In this document: positions 35,326-57,500 of the stretch, piece by piece | Position numbering within the stretch: position 1 is the first letter of the stretch | Layout: every line of letters starts with the position of its first letter | DNA from: Costus lasius | Taxonomy: Eukaryota; Streptophyta; Magnoliopsida; Zingiberales; Costaceae | Direction: 5' to 3' | Assembly (NCBI GenBank): GCA_027563935.2 | Contig: CM050447.1 | Span: 15,961,501 to 16,025,500 of the forward strand | Length of the DNA stretch: 64,000 bases | Notes under the pieces: model-generated | What the model saw: only the letters and a program-made list of their open reading frames with translations | Told to the model about the DNA's origin: nothing | Database searches by the model: none | Translations under genes and position numbers: made by a program

Positions 35326-35613
35326 TAAGCAGCCGGGCATTCTCGGCTGCCACCTTTTATTTTTGATTAAAATTTTTTTTTTTTAAATTTTTTTTTAGAA
35401 ATGATTTACATGATGTAAGCTATCCAATGGTACCAATATTATGATAGTTTAGAGTAATTTCTTATTGTGTATGATCTAAACTGCCTCAATATTGGTGCCA
35501 TTGGATAGCTTACATCATGTAGATCATTTTAAAAAAAAATATTTTAAAAAAAATCATTTTAATCAAAAATGAAGCTTGACAGCCGAAAAATTTCTAAGCT
35601 GCCAGGCTGCTTA
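35326..35613. mobile_element. Foldback MITE 1 near element 1
   Basis: The ends are TAAGCAGCC and GGCTGCTTA. Inside, the arms TTTTTGATTAAAAT / ATTTTAATCAAAAA and then ACATGATGTAAGCTATCC AATGGTACCAATATT (35408-35440) pair with 35487-35522 almost perfectly. Length is about 288 bp with no coding capacity. Flanking AATCT/GGATT words may extend the terminal repeat. Confidence 0.75.
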
Positions 35614-35645
35614 GGATTCGTGCTCAAGCAAATGGCCTAGCCTAG

Positions 35646-35991
35646 GTAGGATTTCTATGCTGCGTGCTTCATTTTTGAAGTAATAATTTTTTTTAAATTT
35701 TTTTTATAGAAATAATCTACACACTCTAAGCTATCCAATGATACCAATATTGGGGTAGTTTAAATTATGCACAATAAAAAAATATCCTAAATATTTTTAT
35801 ATAAGAAATAATTTTTTATTTTTTATACGATAATATTTAGAATAATTTTTTATTGTGTATAATTTAAACTATCCCAATATTAATAGGATTGATAGCTTAA
35901 AGTGTTTTTAAGTGTAGATTATTTCTAAAGAAAAAAATTTTAAAAAAAAAATTTTAAATTAAAATAAAGATATCCAACATAGAAATCCTAC
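35646..35991. mobile_element. Foldback MITE 2, related to MITE 1
   Basis: It has perfect 14-bp terminal inverted repeats GTAGGATTTCTATG (35646-35659) and CATAGAAATCCTAC (35978-35991). The inner arms carry the same core as MITE 1 (CTAAGCTATCCAATGATACC ... GGATTGATAGCTTA). The two elements are about 30 bp apart, so they are tandem members of one family. Confidence 0.75.
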
Positions 35992-35999
35992 GTACTCAG

Positions 36000-37268
36000 G
36001 GTAGGATTTTTTTTCCGGGGGTAGTCGAAGAGCAAAAGGAGCTTTTAAAAAAAATATATGAAGGACTATAACATGATATTCTCGATGACTTCGATGTTTA
36101 TTTTGATGTGATATATGGTTTGCTTATGGCGATATGACGAGTTTTAAAACTTGCATATGGATGAAACTCATTGAATATTTTCTAAAATCAAAACAATACA
36201 ATATTAAAAATTCTGCGTTTGATTCAGTCAGTGTTACAATGGATTTTTTATTTTTGATTTTTTTTAAAAATATTATTATATTATAATTTAATAAAATATA
36301 ATTATAAAACACAAATTTTAATTTTTGTATTTGTATTTGTACATATTGTTAGTAAAAAATAATTATAATAGAAACAATTATATAAAATATTTAAATAACT
36401 AATATTTATTTTATGTTGGTTTGGCTTTTGGTATTAAATTGAAAACCTAGTCGAAATTTTAGTAAATTTTTAAATCAGATTGAACAATTTAAAAATTAAA
36501 CTTAATCAAACTAATAATTAAGTTCAGTTTTTGAAATTGATTTAACTTTTGTAAAACCATAGATATAAGCATTCGAGTCATATATGCAATGTATTATTTC
36601 CATTGCTGTCCCTAATATTCTCATATATATATATATATAAGCTGCATATGTGGATAATCACATTAGCTACTTTGTCGCAGACAATTTAATCCAATATAAT
36701 TGGGTATCCAATCATATAGGTTTAGTACCCAATTACTTAAATAGGGTGAGTTCGCTTTATAAATATGAGTATTCAGTATTTAATATATAATATCCAGTTT
36801 TAAAATAAATAAAATTAGCTACACGTAGTTATGAAAATAACCTAAAATATATCTATAATCATTAATAACATAATCCTTTATTATGATGAGCAAGCTTTGT
36901 CTTATAATTATTTAACTTTTGTAAACATAAGTAGATAATGAGGCGGAACCAAATCTCATACTTAAATTATTCAAATAATACCTATAGTTTGATAGATGTG
37001 ATCTATATATTTGCAATTTATAATTTCCAATATATTTTTAAAAGATATCAAATCATTTGCATTGCTTATTGTCCATTTGTTACATATTAAAATGATTAGA
37101 TATTATGACATAATTATGTCATACATTTTCTTAGTAAAATTTATATATTTTGCGTATGTTTAAAAGCAATTTTGTTTTCAAGGCCCAAAAAAACATAAAT
37201 TTTAATTTAAAATTACTGCTTGTGTTTTTTAGTTACTTTAATGCTTAAATAATCAAATTCTCCGTTCG
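36000..37268. other. AT-rich intergenic DNA upstream of PRP8
   Basis: No supportable open frame or motif is visible; simple TA tracts occur at 36628-36640. The composition changes sharply to GC-rich at about 37320, where the PRP8 promoter and leader begin. Confidence 0.6.
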
Positions 37269-37468
37269 CATCATGACATGGGTTATTAAAACACGATTCT
37301 TAAAGCAGACACCTCCAGGCTCGAGTGAGTGGCTTGGCGTCCGCCGCCGCCTCAGAAATATCCGATCTCAAGTCGCTCCAGGCTCCAGACTCGCCTGGCC
37401 TCCGTTTCGCCACCGACCCGGTTGGCACCGCCATTTCCATTCCAAAACGCTCCGATTCTGGCTCGTCC

Positions 37469-37475
37469 TATAAAT
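37469..37475 (+). promoter_or_regulatory. TATA box of PRP8
   Basis: TATAAAT lies 167 bp before the PRP8 ATG at 37636, in a GC-rich proximal promoter, followed by a CT-rich leader. Transcription would start near 37500. This is a motif-and-spacing inference. Confidence 0.6.
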
Positions 37476-37635
37476 GTTCCCCAACTCGCTGAACCTAGCC
37501 TCCTGTCGGAACCCTACTCGAGCCCCCTTCACCCTTCCGCTCTCACCGTAGCCAAGCGCGAACCCTAGGCGACGAAGGAGGCAGCGATCTGTTGCCTTTG
37601 GCTCCCTTATTTCGGCCCAGAAGCAGAGTGCCGAG

Positions 37636-49821
<12,186 letters not shown>

Positions 49822-50023
49822 TGAGTTGTTTGTCGGACATGTACAACATACTTTTACATCTGGTGTATGTTAACACTGTACAACTAAATTCTGTATATAA
49901 GAGGCCCTAATTTTGGATTAGGAAAGGTTGTATCCCTGTTTTACCAAATAGAACTAGATGCTGCTTAATATTGTATGTTGTAATGCACGTGAAGAATCAA
50001 TATATTTGACACTGTATCGTAGA

Positions 50024-51114
50024 TGTCACGCCCCGGTCGGATCGGTCTAAAAAGAGCACTTATCCGCTTCCTAGAGCAATCCGGCGGAATACCGGAACGC
50101 AACTCGCCCTAGGGTTTCCGACCCAAAATCGAAAACCTAATCTCCCCGGATAATTTTTATCCCCAAAATACAATTTGCACGGAGAAAACCCTAATCCCAA
50201 TTTAGAGAAATCCCAAACGAAACCCAAAATTTGAAAATACCTCTGGTCAAAATTGATTTTGACCGCCGAATCGTCGAATCTTCGCTCCGCTGACGTACGC
50301 CTTACGTCAGATGCGAAAATCAGATTCGAAATCGAAAATTCGATTTCGTTTACGTCAGCCGCCACTCACTGACGTCAGCCGTGCAATTCGTCCGTCGAAT
50401 TTGTAAATCCGCCGTTGCCGATTTTGACTTCGTCAACGCCTCGTTTCGAACGCCGAACGCGTTCGAAACTCGTCTCCTTCGTCTTCGTTGCGAACGAACG
50501 CCGCCGCTGCGTTCGTCCGTCAGTCGCCGAGCGCCGGGCAGCCGCCTGCTGCCGGAGAGGAGCGAAAATCTCCGCCGGGAACCGAGAACACAGGGAAGAG
50601 TATCAGAGAGGAAAAACTCAACTTTATTCACCTGATAGAAGCTTACAAGTTCGTCGTCGTCGACCCTCGTCGGCGACGGCCCTCTAACCCTCCCTCACCG
50701 GTCGTCTCCTCCGACGCCGGTTACAAGTCTCTCGCTGCTCACTCACAAACTCACTCGGCTGGTGTGTAGGCGATGGTCGAAGCCCCCCCTTCGCGTCGCC
50801 GTGCCGCTCCCCTTTTAATGCCTCCTTCTGCCGCTCGTCTCGCGACCGCGTCGTCCGTTCCAGTTTGGGAAGGCGACGCCCTCGCGTCCGCCTCCTACGC
50901 GTACGAAAACGCCCGTAGCCGCCCGTTTCTCCCGCTCGCGCCGTCGACCGAGCTTCGCGGAGACGACGCGCGAGCGTCTTCCGCGTGGCTCGACGAAGGA
51001 AGCGAGTGTTCGTTTCCTGGGTCAAAATACCCAGTTGACCGGGCTCCACTTTGCTTTCCTTTATTCGGGCTGAGAATTGGGCTTGGGCCGAACCGATCGA
51101 ACCGGGGCCTGACA
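50024..51114 (-). repeat. 3' LTR of element 2 (1091 bp)
   Basis: It starts (element orientation) TGTCAGGCCCCGG and ends GGCGTGACA. It holds TGACGTCA at 50370-50377 plus single TGACGTA and TACGTCA half sites at 50290-50310 and 50350. It also encodes the last roughly 72 residues of the element's own Gag. Confidence 0.92.
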
Positions 51115-52319
51115 ATTCTCCCCCGCCCAATTTGGACATCGCCCTCGATGTCTCTAGCGGGCGGATCCTGCAGAACCATCGCTCCGATCCTCAAAGCACC
51201 AATCCGCGGTTGCTCGATTTCCTCAGCCTCCACGGCTGGTTCCTGTGCCGCCATTGCCATGAGTTTCTGTTTGTTGGGGCAGTCCTTCACCCAGTGAGGT
51301 CCCCCGCACCAGAAACAACCCTGTGGCTTCTGCTCCCGTCGTCCCGGTGAACCCTTGTTCTGCCGGTGAAATGGTCTACCTCTCTCTTGAACTCTAGCCC
51401 CCGGCGGTGTGCGTGGGGAGCCGCGCTGAGAGCCGCGCTTTGGTGGTGTCTTGGATTTCTTTGGTGGTGCTGGTTTGAAATTTCTGTTATCCACCAGAGA
51501 CTCAGCTACTGCCGCCGCCGCCCTCCAGTCAACCGGCTCGCGACGTCGGACCTCCGTTTCTGCCCATGGCTGAAGGCCCCGGAGGAAGAAGTATCGCCTA
51601 TCGTCCTCCGCCATCCCCGGAAGCTCCAGCATCAAAGTAGAGAAAGTCCTGACGTACTCCTGGATCGGGCCTGTATGCCTCAGCCGATCCAGTTTGCCAC
51701 GCGCCTGGTCCGCCGAGTTTCCGGGAAGAAACTGCCGCCGCAGTTCCTCACGGAAAGTCTCCCAAGTCCAGCCAGTCGTCCCTGAAGTAGAGCCAACTTT
51801 GGTTCGCCACCAAAGCTTTGCGTCGCCTGTAAGATAGGCGATGCACACCTGCACCCGATCTCCTGCAGAAATATGGTTAGCTGAAAACAGTTGCTCCATA
51901 TCCCAGATAAAATTCTCGACCTCTCTGGACGATCGAGCCCCCCCGAACGTCGCTGGGTCGGGCACCCGTATCCTCGGTTTGGGAGCCTCCTGCTCCACCG
52001 GTGCCGCTGTTGATACTTGCGCTAGGGCTAGGCGCAGTATCTTAACTTCAGCGTGCATGTCCTCCTTCATGCGAACCATCTCCCCTGGCAGATGGATCAG
52101 ACCCTCCACGGTCTGTTGCATAACCTCAAGCTGCAACCTTTGTTGCTCAATCTGCAACCTCTGTTGTTCGATTTGCAACCTCTGCTGTTCGATCAGTAAT
52201 TCCTGATCCCCCACAGTCTTTTGAAGGTTTTCCACCTGTGGAATCATCCCAGTATCTCCACCACTAGTCATACCGAGCATTTGCTCGATGTGAGCAATGC
52301 GATCACCCTGGTTCACCAT
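50895..52319 (-). CDS. gag: Intact Gag polyprotein of element 2 (474 aa), running into the 3' LTR
   Basis: The first ATG in the open frame is at 52319 (MVNQGDRIAHIEQMLGM). An open but ATG-less extension reaches further upstream. Order: N-terminal coiled coil with a three-fold seven-residue repeat (RLQIEQQ, coded by 21-bp tandem repeats at about 52136-52200), then the Retrotrans_gag core (FIWDMEQLFSANHIS, GDAKLWWRTKV, FREELRRQFLPGNSA, GPIQEYVRTFSTLMLELP). A basic RNA-binding region follows, then the zinc knuckle CFWCGGPHWVKDC (about residues 335-347). Gag assembles the virus-like particle and packages element RNA. The frame crosses the PPT at about residue 402 and ends inside the LTR. It is about two-thirds identical to the element 1 Gag core, so the two copies belong to different subfamilies. 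Confidence 0.93.
   Translation of the reverse strand: MVNQGDRIAHIEQMLGMTSGGDTGMIPQVENLQKTVGDQELLIEQQRLQIEQQRLQIEQQRLQLEVMQQTVEGLIHLPGEMVRMKEDMHAEVKILRLALAQVSTAAPVEQEAPKPRIRVPDPATFGGARSSREVENFIWDMEQLFSANHISAGDRVQVCIAYLTGDAKLWWRTKVGSTSGTTGWTWETFREELRRQFLPGNSADQARGKLDRLRHTGPIQEYVRTFSTLMLELPGMAEDDRRYFFLRGLQPWAETEVRRREPVDWRAAAAVAESLVDNRNFKPAPPKKSKTPPKRGSQRGSPRTPPGARVQERGRPFHRQNKGSPGRREQKPQGCFWCGGPHWVKDCPNKQKLMAMAAQEPAVEAEEIEQPRIGALRIGAMVLQDPPARDIEGDVQIGRGRIVRPRFDRFGPSPILSPNKGKQSGARSTGYFDPGNEHSLPSSSHAEDARASSPRSSVDGASGRNGRLRAFSYA
51115..51128 (-). other. Polypurine tract of element 2
   Basis: The coding strand reads GGGCGGGGGAGAAT directly before the 3' LTR. It is also translated, because the gag frame passes through it. 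Confidence 0.85.
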
Positions 52320-52482
52320 CTCCTCAGGATCAGCCGTCTCCTTGGCTTTTCCTTTATCCTGCCTGGGTCGGACGTCCTCTGACGCTCCTCTAGCAGTATG
52401 GGTGATTTTCTGGAATTTCAGGCCTTTCTTCACCTTCGAGGGTGAAGTTGAACGTGCCGTGTTTGCTAGAACACGTTAGCCT

Positions 52483-52493
52483 GCTCTGATACC
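52483..52493 (-). other. Primer binding site, initiator-Met tRNA type (element 2)
   Basis: The coding strand reads GGTATCAGAGC three bases after the LTR end, an exact match to the core of the iMet-tRNA primer site. Confidence 0.88.
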
Positions 52494-52496
52494 TGT

Positions 52497-53587
52497 TGTC
52501 ACGCCCCGGTCGGATCGGTCTAAAAAGAGCACTTATCCGCTTCCTAGAGCAATCCGGCGGAATACCGGAACGCAACTCGCCCTAGGGTTTCCGACCCAAA
52601 ATCGAAAACCTAATCTCCCCGGATAATTTTTATCCCCAAAATACAATTCGCACGGAGAAAACCCTAATCCCAATTTAGAGAAATCCCAAACGAAACCCAA
52701 AATTTGAAAATACCTCTGGTCAAAATTGATTTTGACCGCCGAATCGTCGAATCTTCGCTCCGCTGACGTACGCCTTACGTCAGATGCGAAAATCAGATTC
52801 GAAATCGAAAATTCGATTTCGTTTACGTCAGCCGCCACTCACTGACGTCAGCCGTGCAATTCGTCCGTCGAATTTGTAAATCCGCCGTTGCCGATTTTGA
52901 CTTCGTCAACGCCTCGTTTCGAACGCCGAACGCGTTCGAAACTCGTCTCCTTCGTCTTCGTTGCGAACGAACGCCGCCGCTGCGTTCGTCCGTCAGTCGC
53001 CGAGCGCCGGGCAGCCGCCTGCTGCCGGAGAGGAGCGAAAATCTCCGCCGGGAACCGAGAACACAGGGAAGAGTATCGGAGAGGAAAAACTCAGCTTTAT
53101 TCACCTGATAGAAGCTTACAAGTTCGTCGTCGTCGACCCTCGTCGGCGACGGCCCTCTAACCCTCCCTCACCGGTCGTCTCCTCCGACGCCGGTTACAAG
53201 TCTCTCGCTGCTCACTCACAAACTCACTCGGCTGGTGTGTAGGCGATGGTCGAAGCCCCCCCTTCGCGTCGCCGTGCCGCTCCCCTTTTAATGCCTCCTT
53301 CTGCCGCTCGTCTCGCGACCGCGTCGTCCGTTCCAGTTTGGGAAGGCGACGCCCTCGCGTCCGCCTCCTACGCGTACGAAAACGCCCGTAGCCGCCCGTT
53401 TCTCCCGCTCGCGCCGTCGACCGAGCTTCGCGGAGACGACGCGCGAGCGTCTTCCGCGTGGCCCGACGAAGGAAGCGAGTGTTCGTTTCCTGGGTCAAAA
53501 TACCCAGTTGACCGGGCTCCACTTTGCTTTCCTTTATTCGGGCTGAGAATTGGGCTTGGGCCGAACCGATCGAACCGGGGCCTGACA
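52497..53587 (-). repeat. 5' LTR of element 2 (1091 bp)
   Basis: Near-identical to the partner LTR at 50024-51114 (four transitions noticed). It ends at the GTAGA target duplication. Confidence 0.92.
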
Positions 53588-53592
53588 GTAGA

Positions 53593-54553
53593 GATAGATG
53601 TGGGGTAGCTCTTTGTATGGTTTTTTACTCTCTTTTTGATTTATTTTGAATTAAGACGGAATTAAAATTAAAATAATCAATTAGTTTTTCATTCAAAATT
53701 TGTTTTCCATTTCTTAAAGAAAAATATTTTTCTTTTTTAATTTTCTTATTTAACTAGACCTACCTTTTGTTAGCTTTCGTTCGGGTTTCATTGCTTAAAG
53801 ATGATATATTGTTCCTCGCCACTATATTGGGCTATCATTATTTAGTTAAATATAGAACAAAAAAAACATCTGTATGCTTTTCACTCTGGATCTCGTTAGT
53901 TGTATAAACACTAACTCTAATTATGCTTCTTTTTTCACGTTCTCTTAAAATTCTGTATACATGACTATAATTTTGCTGAATTACATCTTGTATTCTCATT
54001 TTGATCAAAATGAAGATTCATATACTATTAGTGCCGCCCAGCAACCAGTGAAGGCTTCGGAGATATCTTTTCTGAGTAATCAAAAGTAGTGTTTTTAGCT
54101 GAAGATTGAATACTTTTTTATTAGTACGAATGAATAAAAATAATACATTTCAATACTAATTTATTAAGCAATTCGAGTCAAAACACAACATAAATACAAA
54201 AATCACTGCGAATTGTGAATTATACTCTAAACAATAATTTTGGTAATATAATCAATGTTTTTTTTTTAAATTATCTATAATGATTATTAGCTAGCTTGAT
54301 TAATTTTATTAAATTATATTATAATCCTATGTCAATTTTAGAAAATCATAAAATTATACTTGTTATTTGGTGGCCTTTTTTTTATTTTACATGATAAAAT
54401 TAATAAACAATCATACCATTAACTCCCCCCGTGCCCCACCAATTTTACTTACCTTAGCTCCCTCTTTCTGCTCCCTTTCACTTTACTATCTTCCTCTCCA
54501 TAGTCCAAAGTCCTAATCCCTACTACTGGAAGTGAGCTTCAGCAGTGTCGACA
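53593..54553. other. AT-rich intergenic DNA upstream of the PLC-like gene
   Basis: No open frame is supportable. The last 130 bp (54420-54550) become pyrimidine-rich (CTCCC, CCCTTTC words), probably the core promoter and leader of the PLC-like gene. A clear TATA box was not found. Confidence 0.55.
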
Positions 54554-57500
54554 ATGGCGTCCTTCGCTGCTCTCCCTTCTCCTCCCCTAATGGTTTTCTT
54601 CCTCCTCCTCCTCGTCTTCTTCTTCCTACTCTATCCTTCCACTTCCGCGTCCTGCCCTCCTCACTCGTGCCAGGTTTCTCACTTCTTTCTCTTCCTTTAT
54701 TCATGATCTGGACATATAGTTCGTTTTCTTTGCTTCTGACTCTTATTGCCTGCCATCTGCTTCAGCTTCTCGATCCTTGTTCCAACGCCGCCGACTGCTC
54801 CGCTGGGCTCTACTGCGGAAGCTGTCCCGCCTCCGGCAACCCGCTGCCCGCCTGCGTCCGCGGCCAGGCCAACCTGCCCACCGCCTTTGTAAATCAATCT
54901 TCCTCAGCTTTCTTGAATTCTTGTGCATCCTTGTTCTAAATACATATCTATATTCCCAATTTGAATGAGTTCCGACTGATTGCAGGTGAAGGGGCTGCCT
55001 TTCAACCGCTACACATGGCTTGTGACCCACAACTCATTCTCGATCGTCAACGCCCCCTCGTACACCGGCTCGCAAAGGGTCACCTTCTACAACCAAGACG
55101 ATTCGGTCACCAATCAATTGAGGGTTAGTGTGGGCTCATTCGATCTCTTGCCCAAAATGTGTGTTCTTTTCGATGAAGCAATTCTTGGTGTCTGATTGTA
55201 GAACGGTATAAGGGGTTTGATGCTCGACATGTACGACTTCGAGAACGATATCTGGCTGTGCCACTCATTTCAGGGACAATGCTACAACTTCACAGCATTC
55301 GTTAGTTGAATTTCTGGTCTTGTTAATTTGAATTTCCCTTGTATTTATGGCAGTCATATTGTTCGAGGTTTTTCCTTGTGTTTGTAGGAACCGGCAATTA
55401 ACTCATTGAAGGAGGTTGAGGCATTTCTGATGGAGAACCCGTCGGAGATTGTGACAATTATCATTGAGGATTATGTGAGAGCTCCCAAAGGATTGAGCAA
55501 GTTGTTTGCGGATGCGGGATTGACTAGATTCTGGTATCCAGTCTCTGAGATGCCCACAAATGGGATGGATTGGCCGAGTGTTACTGATATGGTGGCAAAG
55601 AACCGTAGGCTATTGGTCTTTACCTCTGATTCATCTAAGGAAGCTAGTGAAGGTATTGCCTATCAGTGGCGATACATGGTGGAGAATGAACGTAAGATTT
55701 GAAAGCATATGCTCTATAAAATCTGACTTGACATTTGAAATTCTTCACCCTAGTTAATTGACCATGGTTATATTGCTCCTTGAAGAACCATTTAGATTCT
55801 CAGAAATATTACGGATCTTATATTTATATGCAATCGATAATCATAGACTTTTAAGGTATTAAGCTCATCCTTTTCCCCAATCTTTAGACTCAAAAGTGGG
55901 TACTAGCTTTGAAGTATTTGCAAGATTGTAGGTGTCATCTAATCCTGTAGATCTTTCTCAATTTTGTTTTATGTTCTTTTTAACTGAGCACATTTATCTT
56001 CTTGATGATTTTAACATATAGATATCATTTCTCTATACACAAAATTACTATGTATTATCACTTTAATACTTTCTACTTTCTTACTTCATAAGGTCATAAG
56101 CTAGACCTTTTAAAGACTTGTCAACAGATTGTTTGACTCACATCAGATCTAATTGTCAACTATAAAGTTATTCTCTAAAGCAGACATCTCCATGAAAAGA
56201 AAGGCATTGGTGAGATGGTCGTGACTATTATGACCTATACAAGTTCATGGAATATCAAAACTAATCTAGTTGGAAATCTGTGGAAGGCATCGGTGAGATG
56301 GTGGCGTCTATTATGATCTGTATAAGTTTATGGAAGAGTAAAACTAACCTAATCAACTGGAAATCTGTACACTATCATCTGTTGAAAAAGATGCTGGTAA
56401 AAAAATTTGTGTTTCTATTGACATGAAAGGCTTACATAAAATCACATATTTAGGCCGCATTTAGGAATCCTATCCTTTTGTGTTTCCAAAGTGACTCTCA
56501 CATAGTGCTCATCCACCTACTTCTTTAGTGGTTTAGGAAAGAGTTATTGCAGACTAAAGTGCAGTGGAGTTGCATTTAACAAGCGCCATTCTTACCATTG
56601 AAAAGCTTTTTGCACAACTTTTCGACTTTTGAAGCATGAAATGCAGGTAATAGACTTCACCATCCAAGTTGTCTGTCCGTTTACTATCCTTCTGAGGATG
56701 GGGTAAAAGCACTAAATTCATTCAGGGAATGAAGTATAAGAAAACGATGTATGCTTTGACTTATTTGGTTTTATATATTTTTCTCTGCCTGATTATGATT
56801 TCTTCTTTGGATAATTTACAAAATTGGACCTCAGAGTAAGATCCATATTTTTTAAAATTACATATTAGTACCATACATTTTGTTATTCCTAAAATAATCT
56901 TATACAAGAAAAATATTAAGAACACCTTATACCGTTTAGGAAACACCTTACAAAAATTTTAAAATAATCTTTATATCATAAACGTGTATCTATATAGTCA
57001 AAGTTGTTTTTGAAAGTATAAAAGGTATTGTAAAATTGTGTAAGGTGTTATAGGTAACACAAATTTCAAAACATCTTACATGATTTTAAAAATATTTTTT
57101 AATTATAAATATGTATTCATATTGTGAAATATGTTTTGGAAATTGAAAAATGTATTTTAAAATTTGTCAACTGTTTTTTATGGGTGTCTTTGGAAAAGAG
57201 TGCTTGCAAATTGCTCTTCCTTTTTTTTCACTAATCCTGTTCCCTGGGTCATGTTATAATTATTTCTAATGAATTTTTAGTTCAATCTAGATTATTAATT
57301 TAGATTACCAAATATTGGACATTTGCATAGTAGGTAAAATAATTTTCTTTGCAAGGAACTTGTTATACCATATCATTGTTTGAGGTTCAAGGAGACACAA
57401 AGGGTTTCACAATGTCACTACATAGGTTGAACGTTGTCCTTTCTTATATTCTAATTCATTGATGGAAAACTAGTAATGTTGTGTGTGTATATATACATGG

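Larger units (their letters stand above)
50024..53587 (-). mobile_element. Complete, very young gag-only LTR retrotransposon (family A, element 2)
   Basis: The element is 3564 bp with LTRs at 50024-51114 and 52497-53587, both 1091 bp, and a perfect target duplication GTAGA (50019-50023 and 53588-53592). I find only four differences between the LTRs (50176/52649, 50605/53078, 50621/53094, 50990/53463), all transitions at a constant offset of 2473. The internal 1382 bp contain only gag, with an iMet-type PBS (52483-52493) and a PPT (51115-51128). There is no pol domain in any frame. It lies about 200 bp after the PRP8 stop, antisense to PRP8, with its 3' LTR nearer to PRP8. Confidence 0.94.

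Noticed and set aside
52320..52433. Longer gag start at 52433
   Set aside because: That start is a GTG; the open frame upstream of 52319 has no ATG and begins after a TAA close to the PBS, so the ATG at 52319 is preferred.
50060..53608. Paired open frames in both LTRs of element 2
   Set aside because: Duplicated because the LTRs are duplicated; only the gag frame has recognisable domains.
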